From the NCBI GenBank assembly GCA_964399475.1, contig CAYNRB010000042.1:1-18495 (forward strand): a stretch of 18,495 bases of DNA, read 5' to 3'. Of this stretch, positions 1-7,555 are shown in pieces. Both the position numbers and the translations under genes were made by a program. The stretch is from QPIN01 sp964399475 (lineage in GTDB: Bacteria > Pseudomonadota > Gammaproteobacteria > Methylococcales > Methylomonadaceae). Numbering within the stretch: the stretch's first letter is position 1; each line of letters opens with the position of its first letter. The notes below the pieces were generated by a model, which searched no databases, was not told the origin of the DNA, and was given only the letters and a program-made list of their open reading frames with translations.

Positions 1-860
1 CGCACGCAGGGATTTGTGAGGGGGCAGTCTGGTAACTGGCTGTCCTACCTCAATCCCATTTCTTACGCTAGAAAATTTATCTTCGCCACATTATATAGGC
101 ATGATTTTGCTGCTGTTTACACTGGACTGAAAACAGTTTGTAGGTAGTGTCGTATATTAGTGACGTTTTTAAGGCAGTATTAACTGAGGAGTATCAATTG
201 CTAAGTAAGAGAATTAAAGCCTTGGAAATATGTAAAAGGTGCAGGGTAATTATTTTATAACATACTGAATGATATGGTTTCTCAAGTTAGTAATGTTGCT
301 ATTAAATTTTAAGAAAATTGTGAGCTGGTTTCGGGGGGTTGGACTCAGTCAAATAAAAGTCTTGCTATATGATCAAATTTTGTCGGTAATTACAGACAAT
401 CTGCAATAAATATTGGAACTACTTTTGTGGTTTACTTGTTAAGTTTATTGAGTAGTTGTTTGATTTATAGGTGTTATAATATTAATTTCTAAGTTTGGCG
501 TATTAATTGCTCATGTTGTGCGGGTGTTTGAATAGAAATATTTTTAAGTTTTAAGGGTTCAACGAATACACCTTCACTTTATTAATGTTTAAATTTTCAA
601 TGGCACTAGAAGTTTTTAAAATAACGAATGAAGTGATTTTTTTGTAAAATAGTAACTAAAAACACAAATATTCAGAATGGTGGGTCACCTTTATATTGAT
701 CTGGTTCACACTCTGGTTCAGGCAAAGAAGATTAAGTTAAAATAATTGATTGACATCACAGAAAAATAATTTGATTATTATATTCTGTAACTATTATTTA
801 AAATATTCCTGGTAGCAGGAGTTATTATTTTAATGAACTTGATTTTTTACTTTATCCATT
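1..860. other. AT-rich region without a supportable gene
   Basis: No convincing gene is visible. Frame 1 is open from the window edge to a TAG at 145-147 (about 48 codons, somewhat richer in GC than what follows), so it could be the tail of a gene cut by the edge, but I do not recognise the residues. A 37-codon ORF with a GTG start at 147 ends at 260 and has no ribosome binding site. From about 260 the sequence is AT-rich with stops in all frames. The last 110 bases hold a candidate promoter and an inverted repeat that belong to the gene starting at 918. Confidence 0.5.
750..778 (+). promoter_or_regulatory. Candidate sigma70 promoter for the exported cytochrome gene
   Basis: A perfect TTGACA at 750-755 is followed, after 17 bases, by GATTAT at 773-778 (four of six matches to the -10 consensus). 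Transcription from here would give a leader of about 130 nt carrying the 860-894 inverted repeat. The -35 match is good and the -10 is weak, so this is only a candidate. Confidence 0.35.
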
Positions 861-894
861 TTGAATATAAGACTTAAACAGTCTTATATTCAAA
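860..894. repeat. Perfect 14-bp inverted repeat in the leader before the 918 start
   Basis: TTTGAATATAAGAC (860-873) and its exact reverse complement (881-894) are separated by 7 bases and end 10 bases before the AGGAGA ribosome binding site. It can be read as an operator for a dimeric regulator or as an mRNA hairpin next to the ribosome binding site. It has no U-run, so it is not a classic terminator. Confidence 0.7.
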
Positions 895-917
895 TCATAG
901 TTTTAGGAGAATTGACA

Positions 918-2303
918 ATGAAAAAGTTAATAACTTTAATATTGTTATCATTAGTGACTACTTTAGTGGTCAAACAAAGTTGGGCAGCAGGTAATATAGA
1001 TTGTCCTCAAATTGGCAAAAAAATAAATCGGGATTGGAGTTGGTATAAATGTCAACATAACATTAGTAGTGATCCTTTTTTTACGCATACTGGGCTGGAT
1101 ATGCCCATGTCTTTCATGACTCCCAAGGATAGTAATTTCACAAGAGCTAATCCAGCTAGTTTACTGATTGTCTTGCATCGAAATGATGATGGAAAAGGAA
1201 ATTTTGTAACTAGTCCTACTATTTTTCATCGGAAGACAAATGCAATAGAAATCCATGATCAAGAAGATTCTTTTTCAAGCAATCCGGATGGTGGTTTATG
1301 GGGATTTAGTGGTCAACGATCTGGTGCCGTAGCGAATTATAACGGTCAACGAATAGCAGCTAGTATTGATTATGTTTTGAATAAATTTGGAAGCCGTGTT
1401 GATATAAACAAAGGAATACGTCTTAAGGGTTATGATATTGGCGGAACAGGTGTATTTCTTCAGTCGTTGGCATTACCTAGATATCAAAATAAAATTGCAA
1501 TTGTACAAGCCAAAGATGGACACATGCTTCTGGCCAAAAACAATAAAAATCAAGTAACTCCGTCCTGGGGAAACAATCGGTTTAACGAAGTGGATTTTCG
1601 ATTGCAAATGGATAAAGTTAAAAACATTCATTTTCATTGGTATGGAAGATCTGGTAATTCAACGGGTCAGTTTGATTTGGAGTTTTTCCAATTATGCGAG
1701 CAGTTTAAAGTAAGTTGTTCAGGTCTCTGGAGACGTAGCGGTGATGAATTTCGTATGTCTCCAGCGTTATTTCAGGACAGAAACCAGAATGTGTCTTTAG
1801 ATCGCATTTTACCTGTGATTACAAATTCTTCAGCAAATTTTCATAGCCTCTCTCAAGGTCATCACAATCGAGGCATTTCCTGGGACTATAACGGTATTGT
1901 AGATACTACAAGTGTTATAAAAATACCTATAAAATACCATGCTCATAAAAATATTGGGGGTGGTATTCCTGATCAGCCAAATACCGTTTCTTTTAGTGTT
2001 ACTCCTAGGCACTTGCAGAAATTTCAGTTGGTTGCTGGTGAAATAATTGATTGGCAATTTGGATTTCAATTTGGTTCTTCTGCTGTCTTAAGTAATGGCT
2101 TAGTTACAATAGATAATTTATCGTTAATTGATTCATCGAAATATAAATTATTAGTTATAAGTCATTCAGGTACTATCCAAACAAGCGGATCAACAGAGAC
2201 AAGCGGATCAACAGAAACAAGCGGATCAACAGAAACAAGCGGATCAACAGAAACAAGCGGATCAACAGAAACAAGCGGATCAACAGAGACAAGCGGATCA
2301 ACA
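918..2303 (+). CDS. 5' part of secreted multidomain c-type cytochrome (alpha/beta-hydrolase-like domain), cut by assembly gap
   Basis: I chose ATG 918 because AGGAGA lies at 905-910 and the first residues form a classic signal peptide: MKK, a hydrophobic stretch (LITLILLSLVTTLVV), then AWAA-like cleavage context (SWAAG). An upstream in-frame start at 861 lies inside the inverted repeat and would bury the signal peptide. The mature part (about residues 25-400) looks like a diverged alpha/beta hydrolase: 'LLIVLHRNDDGKG', 'AASIDYVLNKFGSRVDINKGIRL', then an elbow 'GYDIGGTG' in which Asp173 stands where the nucleophile serine is expected. Catalysis is therefore doubtful. The C-terminus runs into TSGSTE hexapeptide repeats and meets the Ns at 2304. 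The frame after the gap continues the same repeat, so this and 2404-4764 are most likely one gene. The hydrolase assignment rests on motif pattern only. Confidence 0.8.
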
Positions 2304-2454
2304 NNNNNNNNNNNNNNNNNNNNNNNNNNNNNNNNNNNNNNNNNNNNNNNNNNNNNNNNNNNNNNNNNNNNNNNNNNNNNNNNNNNNNNNNNNNNNNNNN
2401 NNNACAAGCGGATCAACAGAGACAAGCGGATCAACAGAGACAAGCGGATCAACA
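2181..2454 (+). repeat. 18-bp in-frame tandem repeat encoding TSGSTE, interrupted by the gap
   Basis: The unit acaagcggatcaacaga(g/a) occurs almost seven times before the gap (2181-2303) and almost three times after it (2404-2454). Variation is limited to the last base of the Glu codon. The array encodes a low-complexity Thr/Ser/Gly/Glu linker between the two halves of the exported protein. Arrays like this change copy number by slippage and collapse in short-read assembly, which explains the gap. The true number of units is unknown. Confidence 0.95.
2304..2403. other. Assembly gap (100 Ns, placeholder length)
   Basis: Exactly 100 unknown bases lie within the hexapeptide repeat. The repeat phase shows the true missing length should be 3 plus a multiple of 18 bases. 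One hundred is not such a number, so the apparent frameshift between the two flanks is an artefact of gap size and not a mutation. Confidence 0.98.
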
Positions 2455-4764
2455 AATACTGGTGAGAGAACAGGCCGCACAGATCCTCTGACTACTGTTA
2501 CGGTAACTAGTCCTATAATTACGCCATCAACTTCCAATCAGAATGGCATCGTTTATGTTCGAGTGCCTAGAACACGTGGACAGCATCAAGTTACTTTAAG
2601 AGATGGCTCTACTTATACATTAGAAAGCCCAGATATATGGGATAGCCTACCTGATTCAAGAAATAAAATTAGAGGTTTCAATGCACCAGGTCAATTAGTC
2701 TATAGAGCGCCAGATGGTACTGAGAAAATCTTATACGATTGTAACAGAGTTGGTTTTCCTCCTTGTGTACCTCTTGATCCATCGGTTTCCTTTGATGGCA
2801 AAAGAGTTTTGTTTTCGGTGTCTAGAGGTACAACATTTCAGAATGCTTGGTGGAATGGTACAACCCTCCCAAATCTTCGCTTAGGAGGAAGTATTGAAGC
2901 TCAGTTGTATATTGTTGAAATTAGTTCTGGACTGATAACTCCCCTGGCTCATAATCCTGGGGATGATGATATGTCTCCTGTTTGGTTGCCAGACGGTAAA
3001 ATTATGTTTGCTTCAAACCGCGCATCTACGCGCCAACCTTGGTTATACAGGCATGCATCTTCTAGTGATACACAGCCTCAACTTTATATCTCGGATGTGA
3101 ATGGTTCTAATGCAGTTAATGTATCACCCCACGAATTGGCTACAGCGATACATCCTTATGTGTTAAATAGTGGACGTGTTGCATATAGTTCACATTGGAT
3201 GACTCACAATCTCGCCTTTGTAAGTGGCAATGGAGGGATTAATTTTTTCACCACGATGGATAATATGTGGATAATTAGTGACACCAATTATGAGGGAGGA
3301 GATACATTTACTTTACTAGGAGGACATCGAGCTCATAGTTTTCGTGATTCGGTAAGAAACTTTCCTAGAAACTTCAAAGCCCTGCATTTTATAGGGCAGC
3401 GTCAAAATAATGATATCTGTACAACGAACTATTATCGAAGAAATAACTTGGGGTTAGGTGAGATATTCTGCTGGACACCTGAAAAGTCTGGTGTTGAAGG
3501 TAGGCCAGGTAGTTTTCTTCCACGTAATTTATATAACGCAGTCGCTTGGGCTACTTCAAATGATCAACCTTCATGGCGAGTAAATGGAGTATTTCAGGGT
3601 AAAGTAGCTTATCCAGAGGGTATAGATAATAATCAGCTAATGATGACTGTAGGACGTGGGTATTGTTTTTCTGCATCGGGTTCAGTAGAGTCTTTACAAA
3701 ATGCAGTGGCAAACCAGCCCGGAAAACTGGGTTGTGATACAGGTATTTATCATACAACGCAAATTCCTTCAGTTACAATAGGTGATCTCAGAGTTATTGT
3801 TGATCGTCCAGAGTGGCATGAATTTGCTGCAAGATCAGTAGTTACACGTGTTGTTAAAACACCGCCTACAAATATTACTAAGGGTGGACGTTGTATACTT
3901 GCCAGCTCTGATGCAGGTACAGCAGAAACTAGCTCTCACTTCTCGTATAAATTTAATAAGAATTACACCACTTCTGCCAATCATGGGGGAGAAATTGATG
4001 GTGTTGATCATGCTGAGTTATATGGTATGAGATTTTGGGAGGTAATTCCTAATCGCGGAGTACGCCCTAATGATTTTAGAAGTTCAATTGGAAACAAGCT
4101 TAGATTTTTAGGCGATGCAACTTTATTAGCTGATAAGTCTTTTGCAGTAGAATTGCCTTGCAATACTCCCTATATTATGGGTGGGCTCGATATTGATGGT
4201 AATTTAATTAAACGTGATCAGATTCCACAATCATTGCGCCCAGGGGAAGAAAGGGTCTGTGCTGGTTGTCATTTGCACTCAAAACAAGGTCGTCCATATG
4301 ATCAGTCGTTGGCATTTACTGCAACACCTAAGAATTTGACTTTCTCTCAGCCAGTACCTACTTATGATAAAGATATCAAGCCAATCTTTCAGCAGCATTG
4401 TGTTAGTTGTCATGTCAATACGCCTAATGGTGTAGATGATGTGGCGTTATTGGATTACAACGGCTTGGTATGGGACTTCTTCCAAAAAACGGTTCCATTA
4501 GCTAAACGAATTCAGGTTTCAACATCTACTAACCTTAAGCGCCGTTATGGATTGCATCGTCCTTATACAAGTAAATATGTAAATAATATGTTTGCTCGTG
4601 AAAGTTTGTTGTACTGGAAAGCTGCCAATAAACGTACTGATGGTCGTACTGATGCAACGTATCCAGATGATATAGATTTTGGAGCGAATCATCCAACTAA
4701 TATCACTGGTCAAGAATTGGATCTTTTAGGACTTTGGTTGGATTCTGGAGCACAGAAAAACTAA
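2404..4764 (+). CDS. 3' part of the secreted cytochrome: beta-propeller (PD40/HzsA-like) with two heme c sites
   Basis: The frame is open from the first base after the gap, so the coding sequence is given from 2404. A GTG at 2563 lies mid-domain with no ribosome binding site and is unlikely to be a real start. After the TSGSTE linker come about 400 residues with beta-propeller repeats: 'VSFDGKRVLFSVSR' and 'SPVWLPDGKIMFASNRAS' (PD40/TolB-like), plus 'YISDVNGSNAVNVSPHE'. The last third has two CXXCH c-heme motifs: ERVCAGCH (codons 4258-4272) and 'DIKPIFQQHCVSCH' (codons 4399-4413), the latter in the style of planctomycete cytochrome domains. This order resembles the hydrazine synthase alpha subunit and its uncharacterised relatives outside anammox bacteria. 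Export and heme attachment would be periplasmic or at the surface. Substrate and partners cannot be told from sequence, and no other electron-transfer gene is adjacent. Confidence 0.85.
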   Translation, partial: TSGSTETSGSTETSGSTNTGERTGRTDPLTTVTVTSPIITPSTSNQNGIVYVRVPRTRGQHQVTLRDGSTYTLESPDIWDSLPDSRNKIRGFNAPGQLVYRAPDGTEKILYDCNRVGFPPCVPLDPSVSFDGKRVLFSVSRGTTFQNAWWNGTTLPNLRLGGSIEAQLYIVEISSGLITPLAHNPGDDDMSPVWLPDGKIMFASNRASTRQPWLYRHASSSDTQPQLYISDVNGSNAVNVSPHELATAIHPYVLNSGRVAYSSHWMTHNLAFVSGNGGINFFTTMDNMWIISDTNYEGGDTFTLLGGHRAHSFRDSVRNFPRNFKALHFIGQRQNNDICTTNYYRRNNLGLGEIFCWTPEKSGVEGRPGSFLPRNLYNAVAWATSNDQPSWRVNGVFQGKVAYPEGIDNNQLMMTVGRGYCFSASGSVESLQNAVANQPGKLGCDTGIYHTTQIPSVTIGDLRVIVDRPEWHEFAARSVVTRVVKTPPTNITKGGRCILASSDAGTAETSSHFSYKFNKNYTTSANHGGEIDGVDHAELYGMRFWEVIPNRGVRPNDFRSSIGNKLRFLGDATLLADKSFAVELPCNTPYIMGGLDIDGNLIKRDQIPQSLRPGEERVCAGCHLHSKQGRPYDQSLAFTATPKNLTFSQPVPTYDKDIKPIFQQHCVSCHVNTPNGVDDVALLDYNGLVWDFFQKTVPLAKRIQVSTSTNLKRRYGLHRPYTSKYVNNMFARESLLYWKAANKRTDGRTDATYPDDIDFGANHPTNITGQELDLLGLWLDSGAQKN

Positions 4765-4836
4765 TATAAATATGTAATAAATTGGATGTGGGTGTTAATT
4801 TTGTAGGCATAGCCTGCATTCAAATCTTTAAAATTT

Positions 4837-4892
4837 AAAGGGTTTAATGGTATCTGGGAGCTTAATCCCAGAGTATCGTTAAACCCTTTTTT
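4837..4892 (+). terminator. Strong rho-independent terminator after the cytochrome gene
   Basis: The outer stem AAAGGGTTTAA (4837-4847) pairs perfectly with 4879-4889. An inner stem CTGGGA/TCCCAG lies between, and a run of six Ts (4887-4892) closes the structure. It lies 72 bases after the stop codon at 4764. Confidence 0.85.
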
Positions 4893-4935
4893 AGTATCTG
4901 CTATATGTTACAGGGTGAACTTGATAGGGTTTTTG

Positions 4936-5004
4936 TAGGGTTGGCCGTCTTTTTTCCCACCATAGCGTTCGCCAGTTGGTGGGCAAAAAAGACGGCCCAC
5001 CCTA
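4936..5004. repeat. Palindromic repeat element (foldback, about 69 bp)
   Basis: The left arm 4936-4962 (TAGGGTTGGCCGTCTTTTTT...) and right arm 4977-5004 are near-perfect inverted copies with one mismatch and one bulged base. This has the form of widespread gammaproteobacterial intergenic palindromes or MITE-like elements. It sits between two convergent genes and, read on the minus strand, could help terminate dnaG transcripts. Confidence 0.75.
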
Positions 5005-5054
5005 TGTTCCCTTAATTTTTTCAACTTCCTTATGATTTATAGTGTATACCTTTT

Positions 5055-6737
5055 TTATTTGCCTAGTTTTTTATCTAGTAATTCGTCTTGATATTTTTTT
5101 GTACCTTGTTTTAAAACGCGTATAAGTGCACCTTTAAATTCATTTTTGAGATCAAAATCTTGGTTCTCAAGTGGGAAAACATTAAGGTTAGCAAGCATGA
5201 ATAGCATCTTTTCCTTTTCAATATTTCCACGGTATGTCTCAAGCAGGCCGCCTGTGTTTTGAAGTTGCTTACTCTCAATTACAAATAAAATGTCTAGTAG
5301 CCATTCTTTGCTGGGAAAGCTTATCTGATCCCAATCAGGCGAAATCTCTTCTACAATTTCTGTCATTTCTGGGTTTTGTAATAACAAGGCCAGGACAGTT
5401 CTTTCGGGTGTAATTAAAGAGTTTTGAGTATATTGTTTTTTTATCTGTTCTGTTGCTATTGGCGGAGAATATTCTTGAATATTAGCAGCTGATTTTGGCG
5501 CAAGCCTTTCGAGTTCTTCCAGCATTAAGTTTCGAAAAAATCCTGTAGGAATTTTTTCGATGCAAGGTAGAGCTTGAGTTGCAAGAATGGCTTTTCCTTC
5601 TACTGTATGAAGATTTAATTCTTCAGAAATAGTCGAGAAAAAGTAATCAGAAAGCGTTTGTGAGTTTTGAATAAGGTTTTCGAAATGGGTTTTTCCCTTA
5701 GCACTAATTAAAGAGTCTGGGTCTTCTCCTTGGGGTAATAGCATGACTTTTATTGCTCTGCCATCTTTTAGGCTGGCAAATGATCCTTGCACGGCACGCC
5801 AGGCTGCTTTTATTCCAGCCTTATCACCATCAAAGCAAAAAACTATTTCAGGTGTGAATCGAAATAATAAATCCAGATGAGCTTTTGAGGTCGCTGTGCC
5901 TAATGCAGCAACTGAGTAATTTATTCCAAATTCAGCAAGCATTAGTACATCCATGTAGCCTTCAACAACTAAAATTCTTTTGGGCTTTGAGTTTTTTTCC
6001 AGCAGCTCAGGAAGTCCGTAAAGTTCTTTGCTTTTTGAAAAAACAACAGTTTCTGGAGAGTTTAAATATTTTGGTAACGAGTCATCCAGTACTCTCCCGC
6101 CAAAACCGATAATTCTCTGGCGTCTATCCTTAATTGGAAATATAAGTCGTCCTCTGAATCGGTCAAAGCTTAAGCCATCATCCTTGCGGATTATCATGCC
6201 TGAATCCAGTAATAGCTTGTTTTCGAATCGGGAGGTTAGGCTGTTCCAGTCATTGGGTGCAAAGCCTAATGAGTATTGCTTGGCTATTTTTCCGCTTAGC
6301 CCTCTATTTTTGAGGTATTGAATGACGATTTTGCCTTGGGGATGGGTCCTTAATTGTTCAATATAAAAAACAGCTGTTTTCTCAAGAATTGAGTAAAGTG
6401 AGCTGTAATTTTGCTTATGATAGGGTTTACTTGTTGCTTCTCTGGGGACATCTATGCCGATAAATCCGGCTAAGTCTTCTATGGCTTCAATGAAATCCAG
6501 GTGGCTGTATTCCATTAAAAAACTAATGGCATTGCCACCTGCTCCGCAACCAAAGCAATGGTAGAATTGCTTGCTGCGACTCACAGAAAAACTGGGGGTT
6601 TTCTCGGTATGGAAAGGACAGCGGGCGGTGTAGCTGCTGCCCTTTTTTTTTAAAGGAACATGTGAATTAATTAGGTCGATTATGTCAATACGAACTAATA
6701 GATCATCTATAAACTCACGTGGAACCTTGCCGGACAT
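5055..6737 (-). CDS. dnaG: DNA primase
   Basis: Makes RNA primers for chromosomal replication, acting with the replicative helicase. The N-terminal zinc-binding motif has Cys40, His43, Cys61 and Cys64 (CPFHTEKTPSF, CFGCGAGG). The primase core follows, with a TOPRIM fold at about residues 254-330 that contains 'VVEGYMDV' (Glu259) and 'FDGDKAG' (Asp303, Asp305), the metal-binding acidic residues. The C-terminal part (about 430-560) is the diverged helicase-interaction region. At 560 residues it is slightly shorter than the E. coli enzyme. The ATG at 6737 gives the standard family N-terminus. It is the third gene of an rpsU-yqeY-dnaG cluster, 20 bases after yqeY, so it is probably cotranscribed. 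The usual fourth member, rpoD, is absent; the next gene is unrelated and convergent. Confidence 0.97.
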   Translation of the reverse strand: MSGKVPREFIDDLLVRIDIIDLINSHVPLKKKGSSYTARCPFHTEKTPSFSVSRSKQFYHCFGCGAGGNAISFLMEYSHLDFIEAIEDLAGFIGIDVPREATSKPYHKQNYSSLYSILEKTAVFYIEQLRTHPQGKIVIQYLKNRGLSGKIAKQYSLGFAPNDWNSLTSRFENKLLLDSGMIIRKDDGLSFDRFRGRLIFPIKDRRQRIIGFGGRVLDDSLPKYLNSPETVVFSKSKELYGLPELLEKNSKPKRILVVEGYMDVLMLAEFGINYSVAALGTATSKAHLDLLFRFTPEIVFCFDGDKAGIKAAWRAVQGSFASLKDGRAIKVMLLPQGEDPDSLISAKGKTHFENLIQNSQTLSDYFFSTISEELNLHTVEGKAILATQALPCIEKIPTGFFRNLMLEELERLAPKSAANIQEYSPPIATEQIKKQYTQNSLITPERTVLALLLQNPEMTEIVEEISPDWDQISFPSKEWLLDILFVIESKQLQNTGGLLETYRGNIEKEKMLFMLANLNVFPLENQDFDLKNEFKGALIRVLKQGTKKYQDELLDKKLGK

Positions 6738-6757
6738 GACACCCCAGCCTCAATTAT

Positions 6758-7207
6758 TTAACTCGCAAGAGTCGTTTTAATGATTGAACTTACAATAGAC
6801 ATGTCAGCTCGACCCAGCATTTGAGGCTTTAATAGCCCCATTACTTTGCCCATTTCTTTAAGGGAGGTTGCGTTTGAATCGGATATTGCTTTGGCTACCA
6901 TGGACTGAATTTCATCCTGGCTAAGTGCTTGCGGTAAAAATTCTTGAATAACCAATACCTCGGACTCTTCAATCTCGGAAAGATCGATGCGCCCCGCATC
7001 ATTGTATTGCCTAATGGATTCGCGGCGCTGTTTCAGCATTTTATCCAGTACAGTAATAACTCGAGTATTATCAGGCTCAATCCGTTCATCAACTTCTATT
7101 TGTTTAATAGCGGCCATCATCATGCGGATTACGTTCAGTCTACCCTTGTTTTTGGCTTTCATTGATGCTTTCAAATCATCCCTGATACGATCTTTTATTA
7201 AATCCAT
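6758..7207 (-). CDS. yqeY: GatB/YqeY-domain protein
   Basis: A 149-residue protein with the typical YqeY pattern: N-terminal 'LKDRIRDDLKASMKAKNKGRLNVIRMMMAAIKQIEVDERIE', central 'ISYNDAGRIDL'-type segment ('IRQYNDAGRIDLSEIEESEVLVIQEFLPQ') and C-terminal 'LKEMGKVMGLLKPQMLGRADMSIVSSIIK'. This domain is shared with the tail of the GatB subunit of tRNA amidotransferase, where it contacts tRNA. The function of the stand-alone protein is not established. Its place between rpsU and dnaG is conserved in many proteobacteria. It starts 19 bases after the rpsU stop and ends 20 bases before dnaG, consistent with one transcript. Confidence 0.93.
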   Translation of the reverse strand: MDLIKDRIRDDLKASMKAKNKGRLNVIRMMMAAIKQIEVDERIEPDNTRVITVLDKMLKQRRESIRQYNDAGRIDLSEIEESEVLVIQEFLPQALSQDEIQSMVAKAISDSNATSLKEMGKVMGLLKPQMLGRADMSIVSSIIKTTLAS

Positions 7208-7226
7208 TGCAAAACCCTGGGATAAG

Positions 7227-7460
7227 TTAAAGTTGTGGTCGTCCGCGACGTAAGTTTTTTAGTGCATAGCGTTCACGCGCTAATTTCTTTAAATGACGCT
7301 TGACTGCAGCAGCACCTTTGCGCTTGCGTTCTGCTGTTGGTTTTTCATAAAATTCACGGCGACGCACTTCAGACAAAACGCCCGCTTTTTCGCAAGCACG
7401 CTTGAAACGGCGAATTGCAATGTCGAAAGGTTCGTTTTCTCTAACTTTTACTGATGGCAT
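7227..7460 (-). CDS. rpsU: 30S ribosomal protein S21
   Basis: A 77-residue basic protein that matches S21 along its length: 'MPSVKVRENEPFDIAIRRFKRACEKAGVLSEVRRREFYEKPTAERKRK'. S21 sits on the small subunit platform near the anti-Shine-Dalgarno and takes part in initiation. An in-frame ATG 13 codons upstream (7499) was not used. The family starts with MP(S/V)xKVREN, and an AGGT ribosome binding site (about 7472-7468) precedes the 7460 ATG. It is the first gene of the rpsU-yqeY-dnaG cluster, with a good promoter just upstream. Confidence 0.97.
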   Translation of the reverse strand: MPSVKVRENEPFDIAIRRFKRACEKAGVLSEVRRREFYEKPTAERKRKGAAAVKRHLKKLARERYALKNLRRGRPQL

Positions 7461-7492
7461 TATTAATGACCTAATTATGTTAATATGTTGTT

Positions 7493-7506
7493 GGGTCATT
7501 AGACCC
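7493..7506 (-). other. Short hairpin in the rpsU leader
   Basis: Read on the minus strand, GGGTC-TAAT-GACCC is a perfect 5-bp stem with a 4-nt loop. It lies between the predicted transcription start (about 7516) and the rpsU ribosome binding site. It may be structural or regulatory; the sequence does not say which. Confidence 0.4.
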
Positions 7507-7522
7507 GCTTAGTGAACCCTTA

Positions 7523-7550
7523 ATTATACCCAATATTTTAATTAAATCAA
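7523..7550 (-). promoter_or_regulatory. Sigma70 promoter of rpsU-yqeY-dnaG
   Basis: On the minus strand, TTGATT (7550-7545) is followed after 16 bases by a perfect TATAAT (7528-7523). It overlaps the region just before the divergent tsaD start at 7556, so the two transcription units share a very small control region. Confidence 0.55.
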
Positions 7551-7555
7551 AAACA

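Noticed and set aside
147..260. 37-codon GTG-initiated frame (SYISDVFKAVLTEEYQLL...)
   Set aside because: Short, no ribosome binding site, no recognised family; kept only as a note in the region entry.
861..917. Upstream in-frame start (861) for the exported cytochrome
   Set aside because: It lies within the perfect inverted repeat, has no ribosome binding site, and would put 19 residues before a classic signal peptide that has AGGAGA before its own ATG at 918.
2162..2537. Minus-strand open frames across the hexapeptide repeat and gap
   Set aside because: They are the antisense reading of the tandem repeat (VDPLVS repeats) and include Ns; no start signal.
2404..4764. True hydrazine synthase subunit and anammox metabolism
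   Set aside because: Only the general domain order is similar. There are no partner subunits or hydrazine dehydrogenase nearby, and the surrounding genes are gammaproteobacterial.
7461..7499. Longer S21 starting at 7499
   Set aside because: The extra 13 residues do not belong to the family, and the ribosome binding site supports the ATG at 7460.
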